From Pardosa pseudoannulata (lineage: Eukaryota; Arthropoda; Arachnida; Araneae; Lycosidae), in contig CM063506.1 in assembly GCA_032207245.1 (NCBI GenBank), positions 12,515,939 through 12,579,938 of the forward strand: a stretch of 64,000 nucleotides of DNA, given 5' to 3'. A program made the translations under genes and the position numbers. The notes below the pieces were generated by a model. The model was given only the letters and a program-made list of their open reading frames with translations. It did not search any database and was not told the origin of the DNA. Of the stretch, positions 1 to 11,954 are shown one piece after another (within the stretch, counting starts at the first letter, position 1; every line of letters starts with the position of its first letter).

Positions 1-555
1 CTTAAAATTAACTTTAATTGTTTAAAATTGATTTGCTTAAAAATGTAATATGACATTGAAAATATATTTATGTAAAAGTGATTAAAATAAGTAAAATACT
101 GGTTATTTTTTGGAGTTTCTAATTATTAATTTTTTGAAAATGAACTCTATTGAAAATGCTGTGTATGTACTTCTTTTACTTACAATATATCCATTTTTAT
201 TTATAAAATATTTTTTGGACCGTAGAGAATAAAGCTTACTTCTTAGTTATAGAAAGACCTGTTCTTAGCAATACAGAAAAATTAAAGAGAAAAGAAAAAC
301 TAGCAGAGAAAATTCCAGTTTTCCTGTATTAAATGTCTATAACTGTTCTTTAAAATACAAGATACATTGCATTATAAACTTTAAAATGTAATAACTTCTT
401 GAGGACCAGCACATAAATGTTATAAGAGTCGCCTGTTGTGAAAACCTTTGCCGTTTAACTGCATTTAGTAATTAAATCTAGCATTTAAAAATTTTAATAA
501 AACATTCTAATATTTGATTATGCATACACGACGCTAATCTATCAATACCAACCAG
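1..555. other. AT-rich stretch, no gene seen
   Basis: This stretch is very AT-rich with frequent stops in all frames. I see no exon, RNA gene or repeat that I can name. It would be intronic or intergenic relative to the candidate exon that follows. Confidence 0.5.
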
Positions 556-659
556 AGCTCTTTGAGTGGACGCGATGCTGGGCTGATAAGATTGGAATTA
601 CTGTGTTGCGTCCACAAGACGTTGATCCCAAATGGATTAAAAGCCATCATGTAAGGTAA
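556..659 (+). CDS. Candidate exon of an unidentified gene
   Basis: A block of markedly higher GC than its surroundings stays open in one frame and encodes a segment beginning LFEWTRCWADKIG and ending KWIKSHHVR before a TAA at 657-659. The composition (several Trp, Cys, Asp-Pro) looks like real coding sequence. A plausible splice acceptor (CCAACCAG) ends at 555. It is either a terminal exon ending at the TAA or an internal exon with a donor at AAG|GTAAAT (from 656) or CAT|GTAAGG (from 651). A second frame is also open over this stretch, so the frame choice rests on composition. I do not recognise the protein family. The rest of the gene would lie upstream of the window or in exons I cannot see. 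Confidence 0.35.
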
Positions 660-3126
660 ATAATTATTCACTTTGAAATAGTATAATAATTAGAAATGTT
701 TGAAGTATTCATAAAATGCAAAACCATTTGTTTCAAAAACGTTTTTAATTAATGTTAGTAAAAATGAAACTGTAGATTATGGAAACAATTATATTCTTTA
801 TAGGGTGATAGGTATCTTTGTTATATTTTATAACTCAAGGAGATAGAAATATTAAACTTCCAACTGCATTTCATCAGTCAAAGTTCACTGTCACTTTAAG
901 CATTATAGTTAGCAATTATGAGACAGTAATAAATTATTAAGTATATGAAAGTTTGGGTATACTTTTGTTATAAGTACATACTAACTAGATTTCCCTGAAA
1001 TTGCTCAAGTGTGTATTCACAGGCTCATTGGAATTATATGTTTTAACATTAAATTTAATATTATTAACTTATTGGTATAAAGTTTAATAGGTACTGATGG
1101 TTTTATACTGGGAAGTATTAAATTGTCAAGATATAAAATTTTGGAAGTGCCCATTTTGATCTCATGTCTTTATAAAATATCACTTCTAATTTTTGTTATG
1201 TTTTATTTGATTATATCACTTTGCAATATAATTGTAAATTGATTTGTGTATGCTGCAAATGACCATTTCACTCAGCACTGTAGAAATTTTATCATATAAG
1301 AATATGTTTATAAGTAGCATGGATTATATAAATTAAACCATAACTAATGTATTCCATTTTATTCTATTTTCATTTAATGTTTAATGATTGTTTGGTACAC
1401 CTTTTATTATATATACACTTGCACATAATTATTCAGAGCTTCTTGTCAGCCCATTCCTTCCTGGATGGAGATAACTGTATATGTTTTAAAAATACACAAG
1501 TCAATTTGATTAATTTTATTTATTGACTCTCTTTCAATACATAATCCATTTGTAAATTTTCATTATTTTGATATCTTACATTTTTAATCTTATACAATTT
1601 TTGATTCATTTTATTATATTTTAAAAGTGATTTCACCAAGTAATTTTTTTTCTTTTTATTCTTATGTAAGTACTGTGAAAACTTCATCTTTTTTTCTGCT
1701 TTTATTTGTACATATGCTTCACTTTAAAACCAAATATCCTCACCCAAAAGGAACTTCTCTGTACTGCTTTTTTGTAATGTGTATGATTGCATCTGTTTTC
1801 TGATTTTGGTATCAACAGAATAATCAAATGAAAATGCATTTTACCTCAGCAGTATTTAAAAGTTTTTTTTATTATTTTTTTTTCCATATTTATTTGAATT
1901 GTTATCGGTGCTTATTTAGAACTTACTTTCTTTTGTTTTCCCAATGTATATATTTGCTTTAGCATAATTAACATTTTTTAAAGCACACTTTAATTTTGTT
2001 AAATTATAAATAATCTATTTTCATAAGCTTTTTTTAATTATTTTACTTTCGTAAGTATACAACATATGTATGTATGTGTGTGTGCGTGTATAACTGTGAG
2101 AGGTTGCAAGGCTGTGTTTGAATGTGTGTATACATGTTTACACTTTTGAACTATTATTTTCTGAACCATTTCTTAAAATCTTTTGTATAATTAAAAGTTT
2201 GTAATAATTATTAAAGTGTTTTTCATAATACCTCCCGCCATTTATGACCCATGAAATCAAATTGTGGATTTCACTCTGTTTGAAACTTTGTACAGTATGT
2301 TGAAAAATTTTCTATGAAAATACTTAATTGTACTCATCTGTAATACATTCTGGGATTTGTAATGTCTCGGATTTTATGTAGAAATGAATTTTGAATTAAA
2401 TCATTTGAATATAAGAAAAACATTTTGAGCTCTTTATTCTTTGCACTGTTCTGTTAATTTAAACAAAAGGAAAAATTAAAATTATCTCTGATCATGGAAG
2501 ATATACTTTAATTGTTTGTATTTAATCATCCATAAATTTTAGTATAAAATAGAGAAATATCTATTTAGATTAAGTAGACATGTACAATATATATATAAAA
2601 TCATAAAACTTTATCTTATTGTTTTCATTTTCAACACCCTACCCTATTCGTTTACGAAGTGATTGAATTTAACAACCAATAGTAACTATTTAGTATGTGT
2701 AATCAACAGAACATTGATGATATATTGATTCTATTTGGATTACACAATTAAGTATTTAGTGTGGTGTATATTCACTCATAAGATGGAGTATCATGCGAAT
2801 ACAAAAGATGACCTAATCAGTATCCAGGACTAAAATAAAAAATTCCCCTCCTGTGGATGGTCCAAATTGACAGAAATTTGTAACGAGTATAATGAGGCAT
2901 GACAAATGCCATGCAACTGCCAACAATAAGTTAGGTTGAGTTATTAAAATATCATGAGGAAAGAGAAATTGTTTTTATGTACACATAAACAACTTTACTG
3001 TGTCAATGTGTATACATATTTACATGCATATGAAAAACAAACCTCCCAATGGCAGCCACATTTTAATGAAGCTGAACATCTTTCTTACAATTAACTTTAA
3101 AGCACATCCCTGAATAATGAATCTTG
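660..3126. other. AT-rich non-coding stretch
   Basis: No open frame of note and no nameable repeat. It has T-rich runs and a short GT-rich microsatellite near 2070-2095. If the candidate exon at 556-659 is terminal, part of this would be its 3' UTR; nothing here proves that. Confidence 0.4.
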
Positions 3127-4685
3127 AATAATAGCAGTGGTGTGCAGTAGGTTTTTATACAGGGTGTGCAGAAAACATGGATTTTCCAATAAATCTTTAA
3201 TCATTGAGACATCTGAGTTCTCCATTCTGAAACGGGTTATTTATTATGAATATAAATTTAAAGATTACAATAAATAAAATATTTACCTACGTGTAATCGA
3301 GTTATAACTATAAAAACAGCTAAACTTATGAGAATTCTACTAGCCCTGAAGCAAAAATCATGTCTTTGGTTGTATGGTGTTATATCGGCATCGAAAAGGC
3401 AACGCTTCGGGCTTCCACGAAAAACTTTTATATTCAGCAAGCGTAGCACCACACGGCGCCCGCCGCTGCGGTGCCTCATCCGGATGCTTATTGGTGCCGA
3501 CAAACCGAACGTCTATTCCACGTGCAGAGGATTTCACTGCACGCTGGCACAATAGAACGAACTATTTCTTGTTCGGTCAGTGGATTAAATTATATTTATT
3601 AATTGTTTTTAACATTTGGAAATCATATATTCTGCGAAAAATATCTTGACAATATTTAAAAACGAAACCAGGGATATGGTGTTAGAGATATAACTTATAT
3701 ACTCAGGGATGTTGCGGCTGCACCAATTGCGCCAAACTGCGCCAATTTCCGATATCTGCTCCCAGCTGCTCCAAAAACGGTATTTTAGCAGAAAATACGC
3801 CGAAACTGCGCCATTTTACAATTTTTTGCAGTTTTCTCACGTTTGGTAATTACGTTAGCTCTATTTAAGACGAATTTTTCCGCCGAAAGTCACTGAATAC
3901 CAGACTTTGGAGTAAATATGTCATTTATTTTTCCTGTCCTGCTTCTTGATTTCTACAGCCGATTTCTGTTTTTTTTTTTTTTCCCTCTAAAATTTTAGTG
4001 CGTCTGTGGGAATTTCCGATTCTTTTAGAAAATTCTGCTTTTTAAAAAATTTCCTTTCTATATGTAAATTTTTCGAAATTGGAAAGAAATTCGCGTATTG
4101 GTGACACTATCATCCCTTGATATCAGATTTTCATCTTCTGGGGGACCAGTACTCTTCCTGATTGCTCCTGTAACGTAATGTTAGTAGCCTATCAAAAATG
4201 GTAATCAGATCGGGAAAATATGGAAATCCACCAATCTAGAATATTCAGATTTATTTATTATTATTTTTTTAAATTTATTTTATTTATTTTTTGTAAAGCC
4301 AATTTACAATTTTCCGCGCTTTACGAAAAAAATTGGTTCGAAACGAGTCTGCACAAACATGTCACAACAAAAATCACCTGCACTGGTCAGACGCGGATCT
4401 TAATATAACTTCTTTTCAATTATAGTTACGTACAAACGTGTCAGAAGAATATCTTGACTCAGACCCCACCCAGCCGCTCTCAGTTGAACTTGAAGTTCCG
4501 TATTTGTGAACCATCGAGGTTTTTCACCTTTCTGTGCGTCTCTCTTTTATTTATTTCCAATGTTTATCAGGATTCTTCAGTTAAGGACGAATTAACGATG
4601 TAGATGAATTGCCGATCACAATATACCGCATTTCCCTCTCACAATGTCGCAAAATCGAACAGATGATGTTCAAATATCGGTTTAT

Positions 4686-4852
4686 TGGAGTGCTACGGTC
4701 TACTGTTTCGCTATACAAGAGCAAATGTGAGCATGACCTTCAGCTTAAAGCCGATTTGAATGACTACGAATATCCATACCAATAGTGGGATTTGAACCCG
4801 CGAATCCCGGTACCGAAGAGCAACTCTTTATCCATTCGGCCATTGTTTGGCG
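4686..4852 (-). mobile_element. tRNA-derived SINE, family 1 (diverged)
   Basis: Read on the minus strand it starts with CGCCAAACAATGGCCGAATGG (A-box region), has the B-box-like GGGTTCAAATCCC, and continues with the body shared by the copies at 38254 and 53915 (CGGCTTTAAGC... then GTAGACCGTAGC). It lies inside the nested hAT-like element. More diverged than the other full copies; no clear target duplication found. Confidence 0.7.
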
Positions 4853-4978
4853 TTTTTATTAAAGGTCGTATTATTGCGCATGTGCTATGTAACTAGAAGT
4901 TGTAAAATCGGGAAATTATGTTTATATGTCGGAATGTGAGTTTCAGGAACACTATACCTCGTATACTCTAATACTGTC

Positions 4979-5302
4979 ATGATGTCGGAAAGAAGATTTC
5001 ACATCGGAGATCGGTTTAGCTACATAGGTGTTCGTTCACATCTTGATCTGAACTCAAAGTTTGGAAATCAGTGTCGCGATGGAGTACGCTTTATCGATAT
5101 TGCACGATATATCTTTACATCGCCCAAGGTTAACCCGTTCGCGACCAACGTCTCGTATAAGCGACGCAGCGATTTCACTCTTTTCAGTCCAGCGTCACCT
5201 CCACTCGATGATCTACGGTTGATATTGAGAGACCATCGTCGCGTATGCGCAATAGGAGATCTGAACGTTTTAAATGCTAGATATAATTACTGGATAGCGT
5301 AA
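4979..5302 (+). pseudogene. Possible non-LTR retrotransposon endonuclease fragment
   Basis: This 107-codon open segment has higher GC than its flanks. Its C-terminal part reads SPPLDDLRLILRDHRR followed by VCAIGDLN and a Trp-containing end. That arrangement resembles the GDFN/GDLN metal-binding motif of apurinic-type endonuclease domains of Jockey/I-like elements, where a 'PPLDDL' segment precedes GDFNAKH. The upstream half is not recognised and no reverse transcriptase follows. It lies within the nested hAT-like element. The resemblance is from memory of the motif only. Confidence 0.3.
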
Positions 5303-6557
5303 ACGGCAACCGTTTTCACAGCGATTGACTCGTATAGCATTTAAGTGCTGGTTATCAAGAGGATAATGCATACTGTTGTGATATGCAAATCTAGTATAGG
5401 ACATAAAAGAATGTTGACTAATTTAAAAAAAAATAGACAGCGAAATTAAAATAAGTAAAGTTAGAGAAAAATAAGATGAATAATTTTAATAACTTTTTAA
5501 ATATCTGAATAGCTAATTATTTAATGTAACAGTTGTAATTGAGTGCCTAAAATTACTTATATCAGCACTGAAAGCTTCATTTAGCCTCATTATTTTTCAA
5601 TTTTTAATTATATTTAGTTAATTTTGAATAAAGTAGTTTAAATGCAGTTATTTTACAAAAATACTTTATAAATGGGGGAATATTGGAGTGCATTTTTTGT
5701 GACCACCGTGGGTACCTATTCTTGAATGTTAGGGGGAATTTTGAATGGTGGTTTTTAGGTTCTTTAACTGTTTCACATGGAGACGAAACTCATATCAAAA
5801 TAACTTTTAAAGCTGGAGCAGCAATGCACAAAACTTCATCTTTTTTTTCTGTTCATTTTATCCTCTATATTTACACCTTTTAATCTTTAAATGGCATTTG
5901 TATCTTCATCTGTAAGTACTATCTTTTGTTTTGCAATAGTGATGTTCATCTGTATCTTCCCAGCTTTTGAATTATTCTCCTCTGGGAACTAATCCGTGTT
6001 CAGAACTCACCCAACACGTTGAAAGATAAAATTATCTTTACCACTAAGCACATTCTGTCTAATCTTGACAAAAAAAACATTTGTTATATCTTTTACATTA
6101 CATTGAAAGAAAAAAGATGGCTTTCCTCTTCTGTCCAGTCCTTTTTTTAGTGCTATTTCACGTGATTTTGTGAATGAAAAATAAATATCCTAGTGATATT
6201 TCTTGTAATTATGTGTAACAACACTTTAAGCATCATGCTGTAAAAAATGCTTTCGTGTTAATACATAAATATGTACTGAAGCTGTAATAAACAAACTTAC
6301 TAGTAATTCTCCAGCTTTGGTTTTTACAGATAATACTTTTTTATAATCTTTTATATGGTTATACAAATCAATTACACACAAATATATGTATATTACATAT
6401 ACAAAACCAACAAACCATAGCAGCAATTATTGAATAATTGGCTGTTCCGAATGCTTTCAACTAATCATTCTAAACTATTTGGCAGACTCCTCAAAAACTG
6501 AAGTTTATTTTTGAAATTGTTACTTTAACTGCTACAAAAACATATCCTTCTCCAAAT

Positions 6558-6588
6558 CAGTTTTTTTTTTTTTTTTTTTTTTTTTTTT
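6558..6588. repeat. Poly-T tract (about 30 bp)
   Basis: A run of about 30 T residues lies within the right subterminal region of the nested hAT-like element. It could be the poly(A) tail of an old minus-strand retro-insertion or slippage. No matching element body was recognised. Confidence 0.6.
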
Positions 6589-7251
6589 CTACAAAAATTC
6601 TTTCTCCTGCTCCAAATCAACATTTTGGCTGCTACGAAAATACTTTCTCCTGATACAAATTTTAAGTTTTGCTGCTCCGAAAACTGCTACGAAATGCTTG
6701 AAGGGGCGTAACATCCCTGTATACTGTCTGTAAGACACAATGAATGGTAAAATTTGGAGTGTTCTATTACAATTCGTTTCTTTAAAGCAAAACAATATTG
6801 TTTTTCAGCGAATTATTTCAATAAATATACATCACCGAAATTACTTTACCACACTAAAACATTTCTCTTTATATTGATGAAATACTTCTTTTATATTTCC
6901 ATGAAAACAAAATCTTATAATATATAAATTTAAACTAAAATTAATAGTAAAATTAACACTATAAATTTAAGTAGCCCATACATATAAAGCGTGATTTTCA
7001 ATTTAGTCCGCAGTGCATACACATCAGAATTTCCTATGTTCGTTTGCTTTTGAACGCACTACAGCACCTAGTACCGCATTCACTGTGGGAATACAAGAAA
7101 GCAAATTAACATAACATATTATGAATAATACTTATTATATACCATATAAAGATAGGTAGACATAGGTGCAGAAAATTATTGTCCCTCATAATTTTGCCAG
7201 GGTGTGTAGTGCACACCCTGCACATACGGACCGCACGTCACTGAATAATAG

Positions 7252-8164
7252 CCACCAGAGAAATCCTGCAAAAAGCTCAGGGTTTTTAATCTGTTTTCTT
7301 AAGTTTACTCAATGATCTATTCTAAATGAATTGTTCTGGAGTTAAGCTGCATGAAGATAGAAATCTTATTTAACTATTTTTATATGACATTATTTTTCTC
7401 TCTTTTTCACTTCAATTTTAATACGAATTTTATTACTCTGTCAAAATCCCTTTTATTTAGATGATATACAATCGACTCGGAGGAATTTTATGGTATTTTC
7501 TTCGCCTGACAAAATCCTTTCTGGGGGATGGAGACGAAGCATGATCAAGATAGCTTGTAATACTAGAAGTCCTGTTCGCAGATTTTGAAAAGGCATTTTC
7601 TGGTTTCCACAAAAGCGTTCCATTTAGTGAACTAAAAGACTTTCGAATTCCCAAGGCAACTCAACATCGGTGGAGTTTTAAGTTATCTTTGGGAAGGCTT
7701 CAAGAGAAGCACGGGATGACCGGCCACCACTTCCTTAAAAAAGTATTTGGTGAACCAACAAGTGTTGATATTATCTCTGTTGAATATTAGAATGCGAATG
7801 TTCTATGAAGCATTACGATTTAAGAGACGCCTAAATGTCTCTTAGGACGTAATGTATAATAATTATAAAAGCATTAAAAATGACCAATTTTACAACTTTC
7901 GAACGTCCCTTCGAAAATCCCGTTAAGAATGACAAGTGCTTCGGCTCGTAAACAATAATATAAATTTTCAATTTGCTTACCCTCTATTTCATATTGAATG
8001 ATTTATTGCGTAAATGCAATATAAAATCTAATATAAACATTTTTATAAATATAATTTCCATTTGGGAGCTTTATTCTAGGAAACTGACATTTAATAGGTA
8101 GATTTAAATATGTCTTATTTTGGACTTCAATATTATTATTTAATAATTTAAATCACCACATCTC
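7252..8164. other. Unassigned stretch
   Basis: AT-rich DNA with a slightly richer patch at 7460-7760. The open segments there are short and unlike known proteins. No TIRs or tRNA-like boxes found. Confidence 0.4.
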
Positions 8165-9390
8165 TTTACACAGACAGTTACTGCACACAGATTTGTCATT
8201 CTTTTTATGAATGGGACGCATGATAGCATATTTCCATTTAGTAGGCATAATTTCATTTTCCCATACATCTATAAGAAAACTATGGATTTTATTTAATAGC
8301 CCCTGACCACCATTTTTTGATAATTCTCATCAGGTGCCTTATTATTTTTCATCCTCTTTAATGCCATTTCTATCTCCCATAGCTCTGGTATTCTCTCTGT
8401 CTCCGTTAAATCAATATATGTATGAGGTTGGTCCATCTCTTCCCCATTATGTACTCTTGGGTTCGATTCATCCTGCAATAGTTCTCAAAATAATTTGCCC
8501 ATCTTTTCAGAATTTCCTCCTTTCCACGAATTAGATTGTCTTCTTTAGCTCTACAAAGGGTTATTCTGGGTTGAAACCTACCCTTAATTTCTTTTAATTA
8601 AATATACATTTGTTTAATTTGTTCTGTATTTTTTAAGTTCTCAATTTCTTTCAATCTTGCTTTCTCCCATTCTCTCTTCATTCTTCTACAAATATTTCTT
8701 ACCAATTTACGTTTTTTGAAGTAATCAGTTTCATTTGCTCTTTGTTTCATTCTTTGATCCAGCATCTTTAACCGTACTGTATTCCTATCCTACACACAAA
8801 CTCTACAGTCCTGATAGCACCATTCCGTTCGAGTCTGTCCGAGTACTCCATGACTTCCTCTGCAGTAGTTGCAATCCTTGCTTTAATTCTACCCCATTTT
8901 TCATCAATACTCGACTAATTTTCATTTTCCTTCACACCATTCCACACTTTTTCTAGTTTCTTAACAAATAGTTGCCTTGTTTTATCATTCTTCAATTTCT
9001 GAATCGCATATCTTGGTGATTCATTTGAAGATTTTAACCCTGTTTTAATTGATGCCTGTTCATATTTAATTCTTATTAAATAATCATCAGAATCGCCATC
9101 CGCTTCTCTAAAACTCTGGACATCAGCAATGTCCAAACTATGTCTATTGTTAATCAAGACATGATCAATTTGGCTTTCCGTTACATCATTAGCAGATCTC
9201 CATGTCACATTATGTATATTTTTATAAAGGAAAAATGTTGAACTGATAGGCATTCCCTAACTATAGGCAAATTCATCAATATGTTTCGAAATGCATAATC
9301 GGTCAATTCTGTTCTCAAAAGACCAATTAACCGCAGTATCCTGAATGTGATAGCTGTGGCCTCAAAGTTATGTTCACAACTCTCGAGACT
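8165..9390 (-). mobile_element. RTE-type non-LTR retrotransposon fragment (endonuclease + start of RT)
   Basis: On the minus strand, two decayed coding blocks appear in the order expected for an RTE element. The first (8915-9253, 112 codons) matches the C-terminal endonuclease: a K-NIHNVTWRSAND block, then QIDHVLINNRHSLDI, then a Ser-Asp-Asp-Tyr in place of the usual SDHYL. The second (about 8170-8480) carries EIEMALKRMKNNKAP, the typical start of the RTE reverse transcriptase, followed by a frameshifted stretch corresponding to W-E-E/N-E-x-x-P-x-x-W-K and PIHKK-D. Frames are interrupted, and the catalytic RT core (FxDD) and 3' end are absent. A 5'-extended remnant (reading IDRLCISKHIDEF) runs to about 9320. 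Confidence 0.75.
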
Positions 9391-10176
9391 TGCGTTTTGG
9401 GACTCAATTTGAATCCTAACTAGAGCTTTTGTGGCGTTCGCTGGTAACCATCTAAAAGTTATGAAGGGCGAGATTTTTAATATCGATAATTGAAGGCTTT
9501 AAACCAATAAACAGATAAATTAAAACAAACGATTCCACGTGAATATATGATAATCCCATATTTATAAACAATGTAAAATTTCTGATTTATTTAATACTCA
9601 TACATAATAACTTTGAACGGAATTTTTAGAATAACTATTTTAAAAAGTTTATTTTTACTTATTTAAAAACTCTTAAAACTATTGAGACAACCATGAAATA
9701 ATTATAAAATAAAAATATTTTTCTGTAATTAATCCTAGATATAAAAATAAGAATATAATTCAAGCAATTTTTCAATGTACCATTTAATTTTTTTATACAT
9801 GCTAAATTATTTATTAAAATAAACTTTTTATTTTTTTGTTCTTGAATCTCCTCAGTTTCATACAAAATTATACTGAAAAAGTAATATATGAGGTTAATAG
9901 TGTGTATTTTTAGAATACAGAAATATATCATTACCATAATGAAATCTTTGAACACCATTTAGTTTACCAATAAATTCCATTTATTCAGTCTGTGCTCTAT
10001 TATTTTTTATGACATGTTTATTCGGCCAATGAAATAAAAATACTATAACGAAAAGAAACACTCTTTTTTATCTTAGTTATTTGGAAACCTTCATGAAATG
10101 CATTGGTATATAAGCAATATAGCCTACTAAATTAAAAAAAAAAATTATAAATTTTTTTTAAAAACTAAATTTGTTG
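9391..10176. other. AT-rich stretch, no gene seen
   Basis: Extremely AT-rich; the minus-strand 99-codon open frame at 9659-9958 is Ile/Phe/Tyr/Lys-rich low-complexity sequence and looks like chance. No repeat signature recognised. Confidence 0.5.
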
Positions 10177-10364
10177 GATGTTGGTCAAATGATAGGGAGC
10201 TGCTATTTAGTACAACAATCTGCAGGTCTGAATCAATCCATGCCTGAAGAGACGTTTAGATTTGGCTTTATGGTGTAGGTCCCTATCTAATTAGTCTTCG
10301 TGTAGTATAAAACAGACCCTAGTGTCCAAAACTGAACCTTGAAAAAAAAAAAAAAAAAAAAAAA
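10177..10364 (+). mobile_element. Possible SINE-like retrocopy with poly(A) tail
   Basis: About 165 bp of mixed composition, including a B-box-like GGTCTGAATCAATCC near 10225, end in a 22-bp poly(A) run at 10343-10364. The arrangement suggests a retroposed short element. The A-box is poor and no target duplication was found. Confidence 0.25.
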
Positions 10365-10508
10365 GCGAAGAACCATTATTAAATTCCATTTGTACATTGA
10401 CATAGAAATTACTTTTCTGATTAAGAATACTAATAGTTATGCATTCTAGGACTTGTATAATTTTATCAATTTATAGAAATCATTATTATTTTATACCTAT
10501 ATAGAAAC

Positions 10509-11028
10509 CAGGGCCCGACTTACAGAAATGGGGGCCCAGGGCAAACCCATTCATCCGGGGGTTCCCCTCACTCTGCTGTAGACAGGTGGTGGCTAGGGGG
10601 TGATTGTTATATCTAGTGATGCTTAAACTATGGCCCGCAGTGCCATTAGAGTTGACTCACCAATGTAATTTGTAAAATAAGATTAGTTTAAAATAAAATA
10701 AAAAATTATGAAATAAGTAAAATTATAAAAAAAAGTTACAAAAAAATCCTGGAAGGTAAAGCGTATATTAGAATTTTGTAAGTCCTTACCCGAAGAATTT
10801 TCCTGTCTAAAACAGAATGTAGCTGAGTGTTCTACATTTTTTGCCAGTACTTTGATCTCTAATGATACTGAATAAGTCAAAAACTAAAAGAAGAAATTGT
10901 CGATAATTTAAAGGAAAATTTATACATACGCATCATATTTTTAACTTGAAATGGCAGTTAATTTGGGGCTCCCTTTTGACTGGGGCCCGGGCACTTGCCC
11001 CGTTTGTCCTGTCGGAAATCAGACCTTG
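10509..11028. mobile_element. hAT-type MITE with exact 8-bp target duplication
   Basis: The left end starts CAGGGCCCGACTTAC and the reverse complement of the right end starts CAAGGTCTGATTTCC, a diverged hAT-type inverted repeat. An identical 8-bp duplication ATAGAAAC sits at 10501-10508 and 11029-11036. The element is 520 bp with GC-rich ends and an AT-rich core, and has no transposase. It is presumably mobilised in trans by an autonomous hAT relative. Confidence 0.8.
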
Positions 11029-11157
11029 ATAGAAACAATAAAAAAACATATTAAGGTTTATTATTTAACATAGAAATTACACTATAAAATATTCTTGTAT
11101 TTACACAAGAGAAATAATTTGTTCTAACTTTAATCTTTAATTTTAAATAAACAACTA

Positions 11158-11954
11158 CACTCACGTTCAAAATTAAGAGAATTGACATATTTTGTCGAAT
11201 CTCATGTAAAAAACTGAATGAAATGTAAAACCAATGTTTTCGAGACAAAGGTACAAATCTTGTACACAAGTGTGTAGGGTAGGTAGAGTCAGTACAGGAA
11301 CAGACTTTATAAGCATGCATTTCGTTCGCTATCATAGTTCGCCGAATTTCTTGTTGTTTTTTTTTCAGCAATCGATTAAATTCCACTTCTAATAGTAAAA
11401 ATTAGTAACCACCAACGTTTAGATGAAGATTAGATGGCGAATTGTATTTAACTCTAGAAGCAGGCCAGTCTCTATTCAAGATTTGTAGAGAGTTTAATTT
11501 AACCCTCAGAGTCATGTGCAACATATGGAAACAGTTCCAAGAAACCAGATTCATCGAGAGAAAGTGGGGCAAGGTCATCCAAGAGCCACTTGGGCCAGAG
11601 AAGATCACCACTTATCTATTACAGCGAAGTGTAACAAGGCTGCTACAGTTTCTCAGCTCTCTTGTGACTTATATACGGCCACAGAAACCTTGGTTTCAAG
11701 GATGACAGCTTTCACAAGACTTCGCAAGAGAGGATTGTATGCAAGAAGAGCTGCTATTTGCATCCCGCTCAATTTTACGAACAGGAGATTCCGTCTAGAA
11801 TGGTTCCAAGAGCAAAGTGATTGGAATATAGATCAATGGGTGGCTGTTTTCTTTACTGATAAGTCCCGGTTCAGCCTATTAAACCATATTTTCCATCCAT
11901 TTGTGTATTATTATTTTCTTTGGATTCAATTTCACAGCATCTTAAAAACCAATA
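11158..11954 (+). mobile_element. Truncated Tc1/mariner element
   Basis: The left end starts right after a TA at 11156-11157 with CACTCACGTTCAAAATTAAG, a typical Tc1-type terminal repeat. It is followed by a decayed transposase (11442-11890). No matching right terminus was found before the Tigger element at 11955 or after it at 14084, so the 3' half is lost. Confidence 0.65.
11442..11890 (+). pseudogene. Tc1-like transposase, N-terminal half, frameshifted
   Basis: The start encodes a helix-turn-helix block (EAGQSLFKICREFNLT... IWKQFQET). It switches frame near 11567 into the GHPRAT linker and the second DNA-binding domain (QGHPRATWARED, then RRFRLEWFQEQSDWNIDQW). The sequence ends just after FTDKSRF, which contains the first catalytic Asp of the DD34E triad (normally TDESRF). 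The second Asp and the Glu are absent. With a frameshift and only about the first half present, the gene is dead. Confidence 0.75.

Larger units (their letters stand above)
3704..6719. mobile_element. hAT-like transposon nested in the 3135-7243 element
   Basis: The ends are inverted: the left starts CAGGGATGTTGCGGC and the reverse complement of the right starts CAGGGATGTTACGCC. A 6-bp direct repeat TATACT flanks both sides (3698-3703, 6720-6725). Both subterminal regions carry degenerate repeats of the type CTGC(G/T)CC(A/G)AA, the kind of array often bound by transposases. No complete transposase frame was recognised. The 6-bp flank is shorter than the usual hAT 8 bp, so the superfamily call is tentative. 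It contains a SINE copy and a retrotransposon-like open segment. Confidence 0.6.
3135..7243. mobile_element. hAT-superfamily transposon, interrupted by a second element
   Basis: The ends form imperfect terminal inverted repeats: the left end reads CAGTGGTGTGCAGTAGG and the reverse complement of the right end reads CAGTGACGTGCGGTCCG, and both continue to a shared CAGGGTGTGCA. They are flanked by an exact 8-bp duplication AATAATAG (3127-3134 and 7244-7251), the signature of hAT insertion. Removing the nested element (3704-6719) leaves about 1.1 kb without a recognisable transposase, so this is a non-autonomous copy. A GC-rich segment at about 3390-3560 lies inside it, of unknown role. Confidence 0.75.

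Noticed and set aside
3258..3649. Overlapping GC-richer open frames on both strands
   Set aside because: Several mutually overlapping short frames with no recognisable domain inside a hAT element; composition alone explains them.
9659..9958. 99-codon minus-strand frame, possible small membrane protein
   Set aside because: Ile/Phe/Tyr/Lys-rich as expected from AT-rich DNA by chance; no conserved pattern.
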